Below, in pieces: positions 1 through 8,564 of a stretch of DNA of 64,000 bases (position 1 is the first letter of the stretch; each line of letters begins with the position of its first letter). Source of the stretch: Rheinheimera faecalis (GTDB lineage: Bacteria; Pseudomonadota; Gammaproteobacteria; Enterobacterales; Alteromonadaceae). Both the position numbers and the translations under genes were made by a program. A model generated the notes under the pieces. The model did not search any database and was not told the origin of the DNA. It saw only the letters and a program-made list of their open reading frames with translations. The stretch covers positions 1 to 64,000 of the forward strand of contig NZ_JAJOYT010000012.1 in the NCBI RefSeq assembly GCF_021290965.1, written 5' to 3'.

Positions 1-2
1 AA

Positions 3-138
3 GTACCAGCCGAAGCTGGTACTGATACCCCCAATTACCGGGAGGACCCAGACTCGCACAAGTCCGGGAGACAAGGGTAAAACTTCATGTTCGCTTCGAG
101 TCTGGATCTGCAGCTTTGTTGATATTGCCAACAGATCC
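3..138. other. Cluster of three hairpins at the window edge
   Basis: This gene-free stretch holds three inverted repeats. The first is GTACCAGC (3-10) with GCTGGTAC (15-22), separated by four bases that read TTCG on the minus strand, a very stable tetraloop. The second is CCAGACTCG (48-56) with CGAGTCTGG (97-105). The third is GGATCTG (104-110) with CAGATCC (132-138), which shares two bases with the second stem. No T-run follows any stem, so simple terminators are not supported. The sequence CTGCAGCTTTGTTGA at 108-122 also occurs in the interspersed repeat at 42.8 kb, so part of this may be a decayed repeat. A small structured RNA or the tail of a gene left of the window are alternatives. Confidence 0.35.
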
Positions 139-155
139 CACAATCAATTTGAATC

Positions 156-181
156 AAAAACGGGCGACCCTAAAGGTCGCC
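156..181 (-). terminator. Rho-independent terminator of the TonB receptor gene
   Basis: On the minus strand the stem GGCGACC (181-175) pairs with GGTCGCC (169-163) across a five-base loop and is followed by CG and five T (160-156). It lies 14 bases past the stop codon of the receptor gene, the expected place for its transcription terminator. Confidence 0.8.
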
Positions 182-194
182 GCTACAGCATCAA

Positions 195-2657
195 TTATTC
201 AAAAGCTACGTTAAAACGCACACCAAAAGTACGTGGTGATTGCCACATAAAGTTAGGTACTGCGTCACCGTGAGTACGGCCTTGATCGCTCTTAATATCG
301 CGGTCAGTGACGTTATTCACGAAAGCTTCTGTGGACCAGCTGCCTTCTGAAGGTTCGAACGACAGGCTTAAATCCACTTTGGTATAGGCATCCTGACGAT
401 CGATATCAGCAGCGTATGGCAGATTTTTGAAACCTGCTGGTCTGTCACCACGGTTAGCCGGGTCAAACCATACTTCGCTGGTGTAACCCACACGAATTCT
501 TGGCTTTAACGTAGCACCGCTTTCCAGACCAACAAAATGTTCGTAATTCACAGAAGCTGAGAATTCCGGAGCCATGACTAAATGATTACCGCTGAAATCC
601 AGCAGGTTAGGCAAAGCAGGGTTACCTGCTGACGGGTTAAAGGCTAAACCATCACGGCCATATTTAGAATCTGTGGTCAGGAAGTCATCGTAAGTTGCAT
701 CCAGTACAGACATAGAACCACTTAACTCGCCATTTTCAATCACTAACCAACGGGCTTCTAATTCCAGACCATTGATAGTGGCTTTACCGGCGTTGGTTTT
801 ACGCAGTAAGTCAGCACCTGTGTTGGTGACTACGTTACTGGTGACCTGTAAGTCGGTGTATTCAGTACTGAACAGCGCAGCAAATAACTGCAAAGTACCG
901 TCCATGAATAAACCTTTCATACCCAATTCGATACTGGTGTTTTCTTCCGGCGCTACATAAGCAGCAGTACCTGCAGCTTCGTTATTGTTAGCAGCAATAA
1001 TGGCATCCAGAGCTTCTTGCGTGAATGGGCCAGTACCAGTGTATTTATTACCATCCTGAATAGTACCGGACTTAAAGCCAGTGGCGTAGGAGGTGTAGAA
1101 CATCACGTCATCCGTCATATCCCATTCAACACGAGCCATACCTGTGGTTTTGCTCCACTCCGGGCTAGTATCGTTGTAGGTATCGACCCAACATTGGCCA
1201 GGTTGCACCAGGTTCTTGTTCGGGCCCAGACCATTCAGGATACCTTCCGGATCCATGTAGCCGACATGATCCTGATTAGGGTCCATCACTTCAGTACGTT
1301 TTACGTCAGGACACATGATGTTACGACCACCTTTGTCCCAACGTTTATCGTTGGTGTAACGTAAGCCGGCACTCAGGCGCCAGTCGTCAGTCAGTTTATA
1401 AGTAGACTGAGCATAGATACTGTTCGACTCTAAACCACGGTCAGGCTGACGGTAAGTAGACCATAAGTTTTTGTTTGGCGTAGTGCCTCCTTCGTAATCA
1501 ACGTCAGGGTGCACTATGTCAAAAATAGTCTTGTTGTTTTCTTTGAAGTAGAAGTAACCCACCATCCACTGTAAACGTTCAGCATCATCATTCTTGAACT
1601 GTAATTCGTGTTGCGTGGCTTCGTGATCACATTCGACACAGCCGCCCCATTCGTATTTTTCCAGGCTCCAGGTTCTGTCCCATACCGAAACACGGGATGT
1701 ATCTGTGTAGCCACCTATGTACGCCAGTTGCAAACCTGAGTCGAAGTTATAGTTTGCTCTGGTACGGAAGCTGTCGCTGGTTGCATCGTTAAAACCAGGT
1801 TCCTGTACATAAGAGCTGCGGTCCGAACCACCGGTAATAGTCGGGATATTACCCGTACCATTGTCAGTAAAGTTCTCGTAGGAGAAAGTTAAATCAAACT
1901 TGTCTGACGGCTGGTAAAAAGCACTGAAACGCGCAGCAGCCAGATCGGTAGAACCGTATTTTTCGCCCATGGCTGAACCTGGCAGGAAATCAACCACACC
2001 TTCAGATTGGTCCATCGCAGCTGCAACACGCACAGCTAAAGTGTCGCTTAATGGAATATTGACCATAGCGCGGGTAGCGCGGCGGTCGTAGTTGCCTAAA
2101 GTGATTTCAGCATTGGCATCAAAACCATCCAGACGGGCTTTGGCAGTGTGTAAGTTCACTACACCACCAGTGGCATTACGGCCAAATAAAGTCCCTTGTG
2201 GACCACGTAAAATTTCAGCACCTTCTAAGTCAAACATCAAAGCTGAAGCGCCTTGAGAGCGGGCTGAATACACACCATCAATGTGGAAAGCGACTGCTGG
2301 GTCACCACTTTCGGTTTGATCAGAAGAACCAATACCACGCACATACACCATAGGCGTATTTTGAGTACCGTTTTGCGCAATTTGTAAGCTAGGAACTATG
2401 CCCTGTAAATCATCCAGCTGAGCCACATGGTTTTCGTCCAGAGTTTTCTGGTCAAAAGCTGTTACCGCCAGTGGTGTTTCACGTAAGGTAGTGACCCTTT
2501 TGGTCGCGCTGATCTGAATCACTTCAATAGCACGGCCTTCATCATCTTTGCCATCGCTGGTTTTTGCAGTTTCAGCGACTTGTGCAGCTACACCAAAAGC
2601 GCTACAGAGCGCCAATGTGGTCAGTAAGTAAGACGGTTTTAATTTTAAGACTTTCAC
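195..2657 (-). CDS. TonB-dependent outer membrane receptor
   Basis: This is a ligand-gated outer-membrane transporter driven by the TonB complex. The protein has an N-terminal signal peptide (hydrophobic SYLLTTLALCSAFGVAA), a TonB-box-like segment (IEVIQISATK), a plug domain with the usual MVYVRGIGS and ILRGPQGTLFGRNATGGVVN motifs, and a long beta-barrel ending in the aromatic FNVAFE. At about 820 aa its length is normal. An ATG at 2696 gives 13 more residues, but the GTG at 2657 has a strong ribosome site (AGGGG, 7 bases away) and places the signal peptide properly, so it is preferred. The 2696 ATG also lies inside an operator-like palindrome. The substrate is not evident. The barrel resembles the broad group often called iron-complex receptors, but the two LacI-type palindromes upstream point towards a carbohydrate. 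The gene is monocistronic with its own terminator. Confidence 0.9.
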   Translation of the reverse strand: MKVLKLKPSYLLTTLALCSAFGVAAQVAETAKTSDGKDDEGRAIEVIQISATKRVTTLRETPLAVTAFDQKTLDENHVAQLDDLQGIVPSLQIAQNGTQNTPMVYVRGIGSSDQTESGDPAVAFHIDGVYSARSQGASALMFDLEGAEILRGPQGTLFGRNATGGVVNLHTAKARLDGFDANAEITLGNYDRRATRAMVNIPLSDTLAVRVAAAMDQSEGVVDFLPGSAMGEKYGSTDLAAARFSAFYQPSDKFDLTFSYENFTDNGTGNIPTITGGSDRSSYVQEPGFNDATSDSFRTRANYNFDSGLQLAYIGGYTDTSRVSVWDRTWSLEKYEWGGCVECDHEATQHELQFKNDDAERLQWMVGYFYFKENNKTIFDIVHPDVDYEGGTTPNKNLWSTYRQPDRGLESNSIYAQSTYKLTDDWRLSAGLRYTNDKRWDKGGRNIMCPDVKRTEVMDPNQDHVGYMDPEGILNGLGPNKNLVQPGQCWVDTYNDTSPEWSKTTGMARVEWDMTDDVMFYTSYATGFKSGTIQDGNKYTGTGPFTQEALDAIIAANNNEAAGTAAYVAPEENTSIELGMKGLFMDGTLQLFAALFSTEYTDLQVTSNVVTNTGADLLRKTNAGKATINGLELEARWLVIENGELSGSMSVLDATYDDFLTTDSKYGRDGLAFNPSAGNPALPNLLDFSGNHLVMAPEFSASVNYEHFVGLESGATLKPRIRVGYTSEVWFDPANRGDRPAGFKNLPYAADIDRQDAYTKVDLSLSFEPSEGSWSTEAFVNNVTDRDIKSDQGRTHGDAVPNFMWQSPRTFGVRFNVAFE

Positions 2658-2695
2658 TTTGATTCCCCTATCCTGTCTGGATGTTTTTGTCAGCA

Positions 2696-2709
2696 TGACA
2701 GCGCTAACA
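2696..2709. promoter_or_regulatory. LacI-type operator-like palindrome, receptor-proximal
   Basis: TGACAGCGCTAACA is a near-palindrome around the AGCGCT core typical of LacI-family operators. It lies about 39 bases upstream of the preferred GTG start of the TonB receptor gene, where a repressor would block transcription. A second related site lies at 3008-3021, and both are followed by similar bases ending in CTGTTG. The binding protein is not in this window. Confidence 0.5.
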
Positions 2710-3007
2710 CCTGTTGATTCTTTTTATTTGGTATCGGTTCAAGCTATAGGAAATCCAAGGCATCTCCTTTCGGGATTGCTATTTGAATTGATTTCTTCCG
2801 CTTGTTTTTCATACCAAGGCTAAGCCTGGACGATAAATTAGCCTCAGATAAATGATTGCGCAACCATTATTTAGATCTTTTTTGTGAAAATAAGCTGAGA
2901 TCCGGATCTTTCACGATAGGATACGACTAAAGGATAAGCTGAATTAATGGGCAGTTTTTGTATTTGTTTTAATCAGAATAATAAATGAAATGCAGTAATT
3001 GTAAAAA

Positions 3008-3021
3008 TGATAGCGCTACCA
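3008..3021. promoter_or_regulatory. LacI-type operator-like palindrome, receptor-distal
   Basis: TGATAGCGCTACCA is symmetric except at one base pair around AGCGCT, a form seen for LacI-family regulators of carbohydrate genes in gammaproteobacteria. It is about 300 bases upstream of the proximal copy, a spacing that would suit repression by DNA looping. Function is inferred from sequence alone. Confidence 0.5.
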
Positions 3022-3051
3022 ACTGTTGTTTTTCAATAAGTAAGTGGATTG

Positions 3052-3099
3052 GGGGTCAGAGTAAAATTAAGCACGCGGCTTTCATTTTACTCTGACCCC
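3052..3099. repeat. Perfect 16-bp inverted repeat (REP-like hairpin)
   Basis: GGGGTCAGAGTAAAAT (3052-3067) is followed after 16 bases by its exact reverse complement (3084-3099), just past the stop codon of the RND permease gene. No T-run follows on either strand. Sequences of the form GGGTCAGAGTAAAAT are, from memory, widespread in proteobacteria near REP-associated tyrosine transposases. A mobile palindrome that also serves as an mRNA 3' end is the likely reading. Confidence 0.6.
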
Positions 3100-3105
3100 T
3101 ATTCG

Positions 3106-6100
3106 TTATTTCTTCTGTAGGAAGGCTTCATCTAATGCGAGGAAGACAACAGGAGTTGTCAGCAGTGTTAAGACCTGACTAAAAGCCAGCCCCCCCACCA
3201 CTGCCACACCTAAAGGTACACGTAGCTCTGCGCCTGTACCAAAGCCCATCATTAAAGGCACAGCCCCTAAGATAGCGGCTAAGGTCGTCATCATAATAGG
3301 ACGGAACCGAACCAGACAGGCCTGATGTATCGCGTCTTTTGCTGACAAACCATGTTCACGCTGAGCTTGCAACGCAAAGTCGACCATCAGAATACCGTTT
3401 TTCTTCACTATACCTATCAGCAGGATAATGCCGATAAGCGCCATGATAGAGAAATCCAGTTGCCAGGCCCACAGCAATAAAATGGCACCAATAGCAGCAG
3501 AAGGCAGAGTAGACAAAATCGTCAGAGGGTGGACAAAACTCTCGTACAACACACCTAAAATGATATAAACCGCCAATAAAGCCGTGAAAATCAGCAGAGG
3601 TTGAGTAGCCAAAGAATCCTGAAACGCCTGAGCTGCGCCCTGAAAAGAACCAACCACTGAGGCTGGCATCTGTAATTCTATACGGGCTTGCTCCAGAGCA
3701 TTCACTGCATCACCCAAAGCCACGCCGGCCGACAGGTTAAACGACAAATTCGCCGCTGGTTGCATGCCATTGTGCGCAATAACCACAGGACCACTGGTGG
3801 CAGGCATTACTTTCGCAAAAGCCAATAAAGGCACCATTTCACCTGTAGTGGGTGAACGTAAGTGGAAATAGTTTAAGCTTTCCGCTGTACCACGTTGCGC
3901 CGGATCCAGCTCCAGTATCACGTTGTACTGGTTGGTTTCTGTCTGGTATTCGTTAATTTGGCGCTGACCAAAAGCATCGTACAAAGCCTGATCCAAATCA
4001 GCAGCGGCAAAACCTAAACGCGCCGCTTCCTGCCGGTCCAGCTCCAGCTTGATAATATTGGCGTCCCACTGCAAGTCGTTGGATAAATCGGTAAACATAG
4101 GGTTTTGCCGCACTTTTGCCGTTAACGCCTGAGTCCAGGTTGCCAGTTCTTCACTGCTTAAGGCTTTGAGTACATAACTGTATTGAGCCCGACCAGGCCC
4201 AGCCCCCAGGTTAATATCCTGAGCGGCGCGCAAAAACACCTGAAAACCTGGTATTTGGGCAAATTGCGGCCGTAAACGGTCGATAATTTCACTGGCGCTG
4301 GCATCGCGATCATCAGGGTCATTTAACACCACCCAAACACGGCCTGAACCTGTGGAGTTATTGCCTCCCACCAAGTGGTTAAAGCCTGTGATATCCGGAT
4401 CCTTTTTCAGAATAGCTTCCATTTGTTTGTGTTTGGCTATCATATCTTCATAAGAAATATCAGAAGCGGCCTGAGTGATACCTATAACAAAACCCGTGTC
4501 CTGCAGTGGAAAAAAGCCTTTGGGTATTGCCATAAAGCTGGCGACACTGCCTGCCACCGTCAGAAAAAACACCCCAAGCATAATGCGCTGATGATCCAAA
4601 GCCCAGGTCAGTACTTTGTCATAACGTTTGACTAAGCGGTCAAAAAAGCCCGGCTTGTTTGGATCATGAGCGGGCGCTTTATCCATAAAAATCGAAGCCA
4701 AAGTCGGAGCCAGCGTTAAACACACCACCACTGAAATCAAAATGGCGGCGGTGGCAGTTAACGAAAACTCTAAAAACAGCTTGCCGATAATGCCCCCCAT
4801 AAACAGTAGCGGAATAAAAGCAGCCACTAAAGAAACGCTGATAGAGACCACAGTAAAACCAATTTCCTGAGCACCTTTCAGCACTGCCACCCTTTTGGTT
4901 TCGCCAGCTTCTAAGTGGCGGTGTATGTTTTCAATCACCACTATGGCGTCATCGACAATAAAACCAACAGCTATGACAATAGCCACCAGTGTCAGGTTAT
5001 TCAGACTAAAGCCTGCCAGATACATAAAAGCGCAGGTGCCAATCAAAGACACACCAAGTACAGCGGAGACTATTAACGTAGCGGACCACTGGCGTAAAAA
5101 CGCCGCCATCACAGCGATAACCAGTATCACAGCGATAGCCAAAGTCAGCTCTACTTCATGCAAGGAAGAGCGGATAGTCCGGGTTCTATCGTTAAAGACC
5201 TCTACTTTTACGTCGGCAGGTAAAGCAGCTGTCAGTTGAGGTAAAGCGGCACTGATACGATCCGCTGTGGCTACTATATTGGCACCAGGCTGGCGGCGAA
5301 TGATCAAGGCCACACCAGATTCGCCATTCGGCCAAATTTGTACAAAATCGTTTTCTGCACCGAGTTTTACACTAGCCACATCGCGCAAATACACAGGAGC
5401 GCCATTGTTGTAACTGACGATTAGATCAGCATATTCATCGGCAGAAAAAATCTGGTCATTCACTGTCAGAGTCGACACTCTGTTGTCACCAAACAAGGCA
5501 CCTTTAGGTAAATTGACACTGGAGCGTTGCACTGCGGCACGAATATCCGCCAGGGTTAAACCTGCAGCAGCTAAGACTTCAGGTTTGGCCTGAATCCGAA
5601 TGGCTGGTTTTTGTTGGCCACCAATAAATACCTCACCCACACCGTTAATTTGGGTCATTTGACGCGCCAGTACGGTTTCGGCTAAGTCGCTGATTTCAGT
5701 GCGGGATAAAGTTTCAGAGGTGACCCCAATAATTAAAATAGGACTATCAGCCGGATTGACCTTACGCCAGGTCGGTAAATTGGGCATATCAGGCAAACGA
5801 CCTGCCGCCTGATTCAGTGCCGCCTGCACTTCCTGCGCTGCAGTATCGATATCTTTTTCCAGCACAAATTGCAGCGTAATTTCTACAGATCCCAGGGCGC
5901 TGCTTGAGGTCATTTCGGTAATACCAGGAACCGAACTTAATGCCACTTCCAAAGGTGTAGCAACGGAAGATGCCATAGTTTCGGCACTGGCCCCCGGCAA
6001 ACGGGCATTCACCTGAATGGTAGGGAAATCCGCTTCTGGTAAAGGTGCAATAGATAAACGCGGAAAAGCCAGAATACCCAATAACACCAAGGCAAAAGTA

Positions 6101-6159
6101 AGTAACACTGTGCCAATAGGGTGATCCATACACCAGGCAAAAATACTGCGGCTTTTCAT
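3106..6159 (-). CDS. RND family efflux permease (hydrophobe/amphiphile efflux type)
   Basis: This is an inner-membrane proton-driven exporter of the AcrB/MdtB/MdtC superfamily, and the 1017-aa length is normal. The N-terminal transmembrane helix begins MDHPIGTVLLTFALV. A large periplasmic loop follows, then the TM4 proton-relay pair in VGFIVDDAIVVIENIHRH (two adjacent Asp), a second periplasmic loop, and the C-terminal helices with GIVKKNGILMVDFA. The sequence looks closer to the MdtB/MdtC/MuxB branch than to AcrB (my reading). The start codon lies 2 bases after the stop of the adaptor gene, so the two form an operon and are probably translationally coupled. No outer-membrane TolC-type gene is present here, so a TolC encoded elsewhere is presumed. 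The substrate cannot be told from sequence. Confidence 0.92.
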   Translation of the reverse strand: MKSRSIFAWCMDHPIGTVLLTFALVLLGILAFPRLSIAPLPEADFPTIQVNARLPGASAETMASSVATPLEVALSSVPGITEMTSSSALGSVEITLQFVLEKDIDTAAQEVQAALNQAAGRLPDMPNLPTWRKVNPADSPILIIGVTSETLSRTEISDLAETVLARQMTQINGVGEVFIGGQQKPAIRIQAKPEVLAAAGLTLADIRAAVQRSSVNLPKGALFGDNRVSTLTVNDQIFSADEYADLIVSYNNGAPVYLRDVASVKLGAENDFVQIWPNGESGVALIIRRQPGANIVATADRISAALPQLTAALPADVKVEVFNDRTRTIRSSLHEVELTLAIAVILVIAVMAAFLRQWSATLIVSAVLGVSLIGTCAFMYLAGFSLNNLTLVAIVIAVGFIVDDAIVVIENIHRHLEAGETKRVAVLKGAQEIGFTVVSISVSLVAAFIPLLFMGGIIGKLFLEFSLTATAAILISVVVCLTLAPTLASIFMDKAPAHDPNKPGFFDRLVKRYDKVLTWALDHQRIMLGVFFLTVAGSVASFMAIPKGFFPLQDTGFVIGITQAASDISYEDMIAKHKQMEAILKKDPDITGFNHLVGGNNSTGSGRVWVVLNDPDDRDASASEIIDRLRPQFAQIPGFQVFLRAAQDINLGAGPGRAQYSYVLKALSSEELATWTQALTAKVRQNPMFTDLSNDLQWDANIIKLELDRQEAARLGFAAADLDQALYDAFGQRQINEYQTETNQYNVILELDPAQRGTAESLNYFHLRSPTTGEMVPLLAFAKVMPATSGPVVIAHNGMQPAANLSFNLSAGVALGDAVNALEQARIELQMPASVVGSFQGAAQAFQDSLATQPLLIFTALLAVYIILGVLYESFVHPLTILSTLPSAAIGAILLLWAWQLDFSIMALIGIILLIGIVKKNGILMVDFALQAQREHGLSAKDAIHQACLVRFRPIMMTTLAAILGAVPLMMGFGTGAELRVPLGVAVVGGLAFSQVLTLLTTPVVFLALDEAFLQKK

Positions 6160-6161
6160 TT

Positions 6162-7271
6162 TTATTGCTCCGCAGCTGCAGTTTGAGGCCCGTCAGTCAG
6201 AATTTTCAGTTCAGCACCTTTACGCAAACGGCTCTGGCCATCCACTATTATCTGCTGACCTGCAGTGAGACCTGTCACTACCACCTGGTTTTTTTCCTGC
6301 AATACCACTTCTACAGCAGCAGTCGCCGCTTTACCTTGCTCGTCAAACCAGACAAAAGCGCCTTCAGGCCCTTGTTGCAGAGCTTTAGCCGGAATAGTTA
6401 AAGCCTTGTCTAACACTTTGCTTTGCAGAGCAATGACCACAGACTGGCTTGGCCATAAAGCCGCGTCCGGATTGGCAAAATCGGCTTTGACTCTGATAGT
6501 CCCAGTCGCTGAAGCCACTCTGTTATCCACTACTGTCAGTTGGCCTTGTGCTAAAGGATCGGCACCTTCTTTTAAATAAGCCAGCACAGGCACTGTCTGC
6601 TTTTGGCGGATTTGCTGCGCCAACAGCTGTAACTCTGGTAAACGTGACTGCGGCAGCGAGATTTCGATACTGATAGGGTCCAGCTGCACTACAGAAAACA
6701 AGCTGCTGGCATCGCTGGTTCTGACATAGTTGCCTGCATCCACATTACGTATACCCACCTGACCTGATATTGGCGACACAATTTGGGTATAAGACAACTC
6801 CACCTGCTGCGCGTTAATAGTGGCCTGTACGCTGCGCAGTTGTGCTTCTAATTGTTGCACTTTGGCTTGTTGCTGATCGGCCATCTGCGCCGACACTGCC
6901 TGATCTTTACGTAAGTTTTGGTAACGTTTTAAATCAAGTTTGGCCACGTCAAGCTGTGCCTGAACAACTGCAAGCTGAGCTTTGGCTTGTTCATAGGCGG
7001 CTTTAATATTGCGATCGTCAATCACCGCCAACAGATCACCAGCTTTCACCAACTGACCCTCTTCCACCAGAATACGTTGCAATATGCCATCGACCTGAGG
7101 GCGAATTTCAACACTTTGCTGTGCTTTCACTTGCCCTATGGCCCGGATCCACACAGGCACGCTCTGCTGTTGCACTAAAGCCGTTTTGACCGGCACAGCA
7201 GGGCCTTGTTGCGCCACCACAGCACAGCTCAGCCAAAGGCTGGATACCACAGCTAGCTTTACCAATTTCAT
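6162..7271 (-). CDS. RND efflux periplasmic adaptor subunit (membrane fusion protein)
   Basis: This periplasmic adaptor links the RND permease to an outer-membrane channel. The 369-aa protein starts with a Sec signal peptide (LAVVSSLWLSCAVVAQ). A split lipoyl/biotinyl half-motif follows (VEIRPQVDGILQRILVEEGQLVKAGDLL), then an alpha-helical hairpin rich in Gln and Ala (about 75-150), the second lipoyl half (IVSPISGQVGIRNVDAGNYV) and a beta-barrel domain. There is no lipobox Cys after the signal peptide, so it is probably a soluble periplasmic form. It is the first gene of the two-gene efflux operon. The region upstream has no adjacent regulator gene. Confidence 0.92.
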   Translation of the reverse strand: MKLVKLAVVSSLWLSCAVVAQQGPAVPVKTALVQQQSVPVWIRAIGQVKAQQSVEIRPQVDGILQRILVEEGQLVKAGDLLAVIDDRNIKAAYEQAKAQLAVVQAQLDVAKLDLKRYQNLRKDQAVSAQMADQQQAKVQQLEAQLRSVQATINAQQVELSYTQIVSPISGQVGIRNVDAGNYVRTSDASSLFSVVQLDPISIEISLPQSRLPELQLLAQQIRQKQTVPVLAYLKEGADPLAQGQLTVVDNRVASATGTIRVKADFANPDAALWPSQSVVIALQSKVLDKALTIPAKALQQGPEGAFVWFDEQGKAATAAVEVVLQEKNQVVVTGLTAGQQIIVDGQSRLRKGAELKILTDGPQTAAAEQ

Positions 7272-7443
7272 GCAAAAAACTCCGTTTAATTTTGTAGTAA
7301 AAACAGCCTGTAGCCACCACTTAGCATACCGAATAGCAGCTAAAGTGACAGCACTGTTTCTTTTGCTGATTCAATATTTTGTAGCATTCTGACAAGCTAA
7401 ACGATTTGGGTTCTCTAAAGGATCAGTCAATGCGTTCAGGCGC

Positions 7444-7480
7444 AAAAAAAAGCAGACCAGAGGAGGCCCCCCTGATCTGC
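7444..7480 (-). terminator. Rho-independent terminator after the DUF1097 gene
   Basis: On the minus strand GCAGATCAG (7480-7472) pairs with CTGGTCTGC (7460-7452), with one G-T pair, and is followed by eight T (7451-7444). It closes the three-gene SDR-DoxX-DUF1097 unit. Confidence 0.8.
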
Positions 7481-7506
7481 ATTATCAACGACCAGCCCGC
7501 GCCCTT

Positions 7507-7986
7507 TTAATGCGCTGCCACTGTTTTGTGTTGCAGCAGTCTCAGGCTGGTCGCGGCCACTATTCCAACAGTTGCAGCCAAAGCTAAAGTGAAAAATGTC
7601 TCGAAGTTTGGTGGCTGGTGCGACGCAAAAAAACTAACCAAGCCTAAAAATAACCCCAATAAATTGTTAATGACTGGCATATAACGCAAAGACAACACCA
7701 CAAGAGCCACCACAAAAACCACCAGGCTCAAAGTCCCCTCTCCTGTCAGTGGTGTTAAAACACTGGTCAGTTGACCTGCGGCTATACCAATGGCTATTCC
7801 TATCCAGACCGTTAGCAAGTTAATCACACCATCTTTGGTTGTCATACCGCGGGTAAAAAACGCTATCCAGCCGATAAACATAGCCCAGACTGGCACTTGC
7901 AACACCAGCGCACATAAAGTGGCAGCTGTAGTGGCTATAGTCGCTTCCCGCACTACAGCTATTAATTTCTGATTTAAACTCGTCAT
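7507..7986 (-). CDS. DUF1097-type inner membrane protein
   Basis: This 159-aa hydrophobic protein has about four to five transmembrane segments (near residues 15-40, 55-75, 85-105, 107-122, 130-150). The segment VPVWAMFIGWIAFFTRGMT resembles DUF1097 proteins such as E. coli YcdZ, whose function is not established. It is the last gene of a run with DoxX and SDR genes on the same strand and is followed by a strong terminator. A good ribosome site (GGAGG, 6 bases before ATG) supports the start. The family assignment is by eye. Confidence 0.65.
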   Translation of the reverse strand: MTSLNQKLIAVVREATIATTAATLCALVLQVPVWAMFIGWIAFFTRGMTTKDGVINLLTVWIGIAIGIAAGQLTSVLTPLTGEGTLSLVVFVVALVVLSLRYMPVINNLLGLFLGLVSFFASHQPPNFETFFTLALAATVGIVAATSLRLLQHKTVAAH

Positions 7987-8026
7987 GCTTCACCTCCTGA
8001 TTATTAATCATTGAATAGTGCTGGGA

Positions 8027-8539
8027 TCAAATTGAAACCCTGAGTTTACGATCTACAGAAAAACTGCCACTGCCACGCACTGCGATATACAAAGCCAGAA
8101 AAGCCATCAGCGCCGGATATTCAATACCCCGATCAATCCAGGGCCAGGTAGGGCCTAGCGCATAACAAATTCCGATCATTTGAATAGTGATGGCCAAAGC
8201 AACAAGACGTGAGCAGAGGCCGATAGCGAGCATCAATGCGCCGAGGGTTTCGAGCAGCATAACCAGAAAGGCTAACTGCGGAGCGAAAGGTAATCCCATC
8301 ACATTTTGGATCAAATGGGTGGAGCCAGCCATAGGGTCAGCCATGGAACCATGGGAGATCCCCAATGCCTTGGGCAGGCCGTGAGTGAAGATCACAATAC
8401 CGAAAACAAAACGCAGTAACGCATAAAAAACGGGTTCAAGTTTGCTGTAAAAGCCACCCAACGAAGGAAAAATCAAGCCTTCCCGAACGCCAGCCTTGTC
8501 GTCAACAAAGGCCGCTGTGTTGGTTTTAAATAGAGTCAT
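8027..8539 (-). CDS. DoxX family membrane protein
   Basis: DoxX-family proteins are small four-helix membrane proteins. Several members sit with oxidoreductases and act in thiol or quinone redox homeostasis, but the role of this one is unknown. The 170-aa protein shows the family start of TM1 (LLRFVFGIVIFTHGLPKALG), TM2 with LETLGALMLAIGLCSRLVALAI, and the final helix MAFLALYIAVRGSGSFSVD. A longer reading from 8581 would overlap the SDR gene. The ATG at 8539 has AGGAG 8 bases upstream and is preferred, leaving 25 bases after the SDR stop, so the two genes are probably co-transcribed. Confidence 0.82.
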   Translation of the reverse strand: MTLFKTNTAAFVDDKAGVREGLIFPSLGGFYSKLEPVFYALLRFVFGIVIFTHGLPKALGISHGSMADPMAGSTHLIQNVMGLPFAPQLAFLVMLLETLGALMLAIGLCSRLVALAITIQMIGICYALGPTWPWIDRGIEYPALMAFLALYIAVRGSGSFSVDRKLRVSI

Positions 8540-8564
8540 TCGTTTTGCTCCTGAAGCTGTTGCT

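Larger units (their letters stand above)
2710..3105. other. Intergenic region upstream of the TonB receptor
   Basis: About 400 bases carry no gene that I can support. The region holds the receptor promoter on the minus strand, although I could not pick convincing -35 and -10 boxes. It also holds a distal LacI-type palindrome (3008-3021) and, next to the RND pump gene, a long perfect hairpin (3052-3099). The middle is AT-rich and otherwise featureless. Confidence 0.6.
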
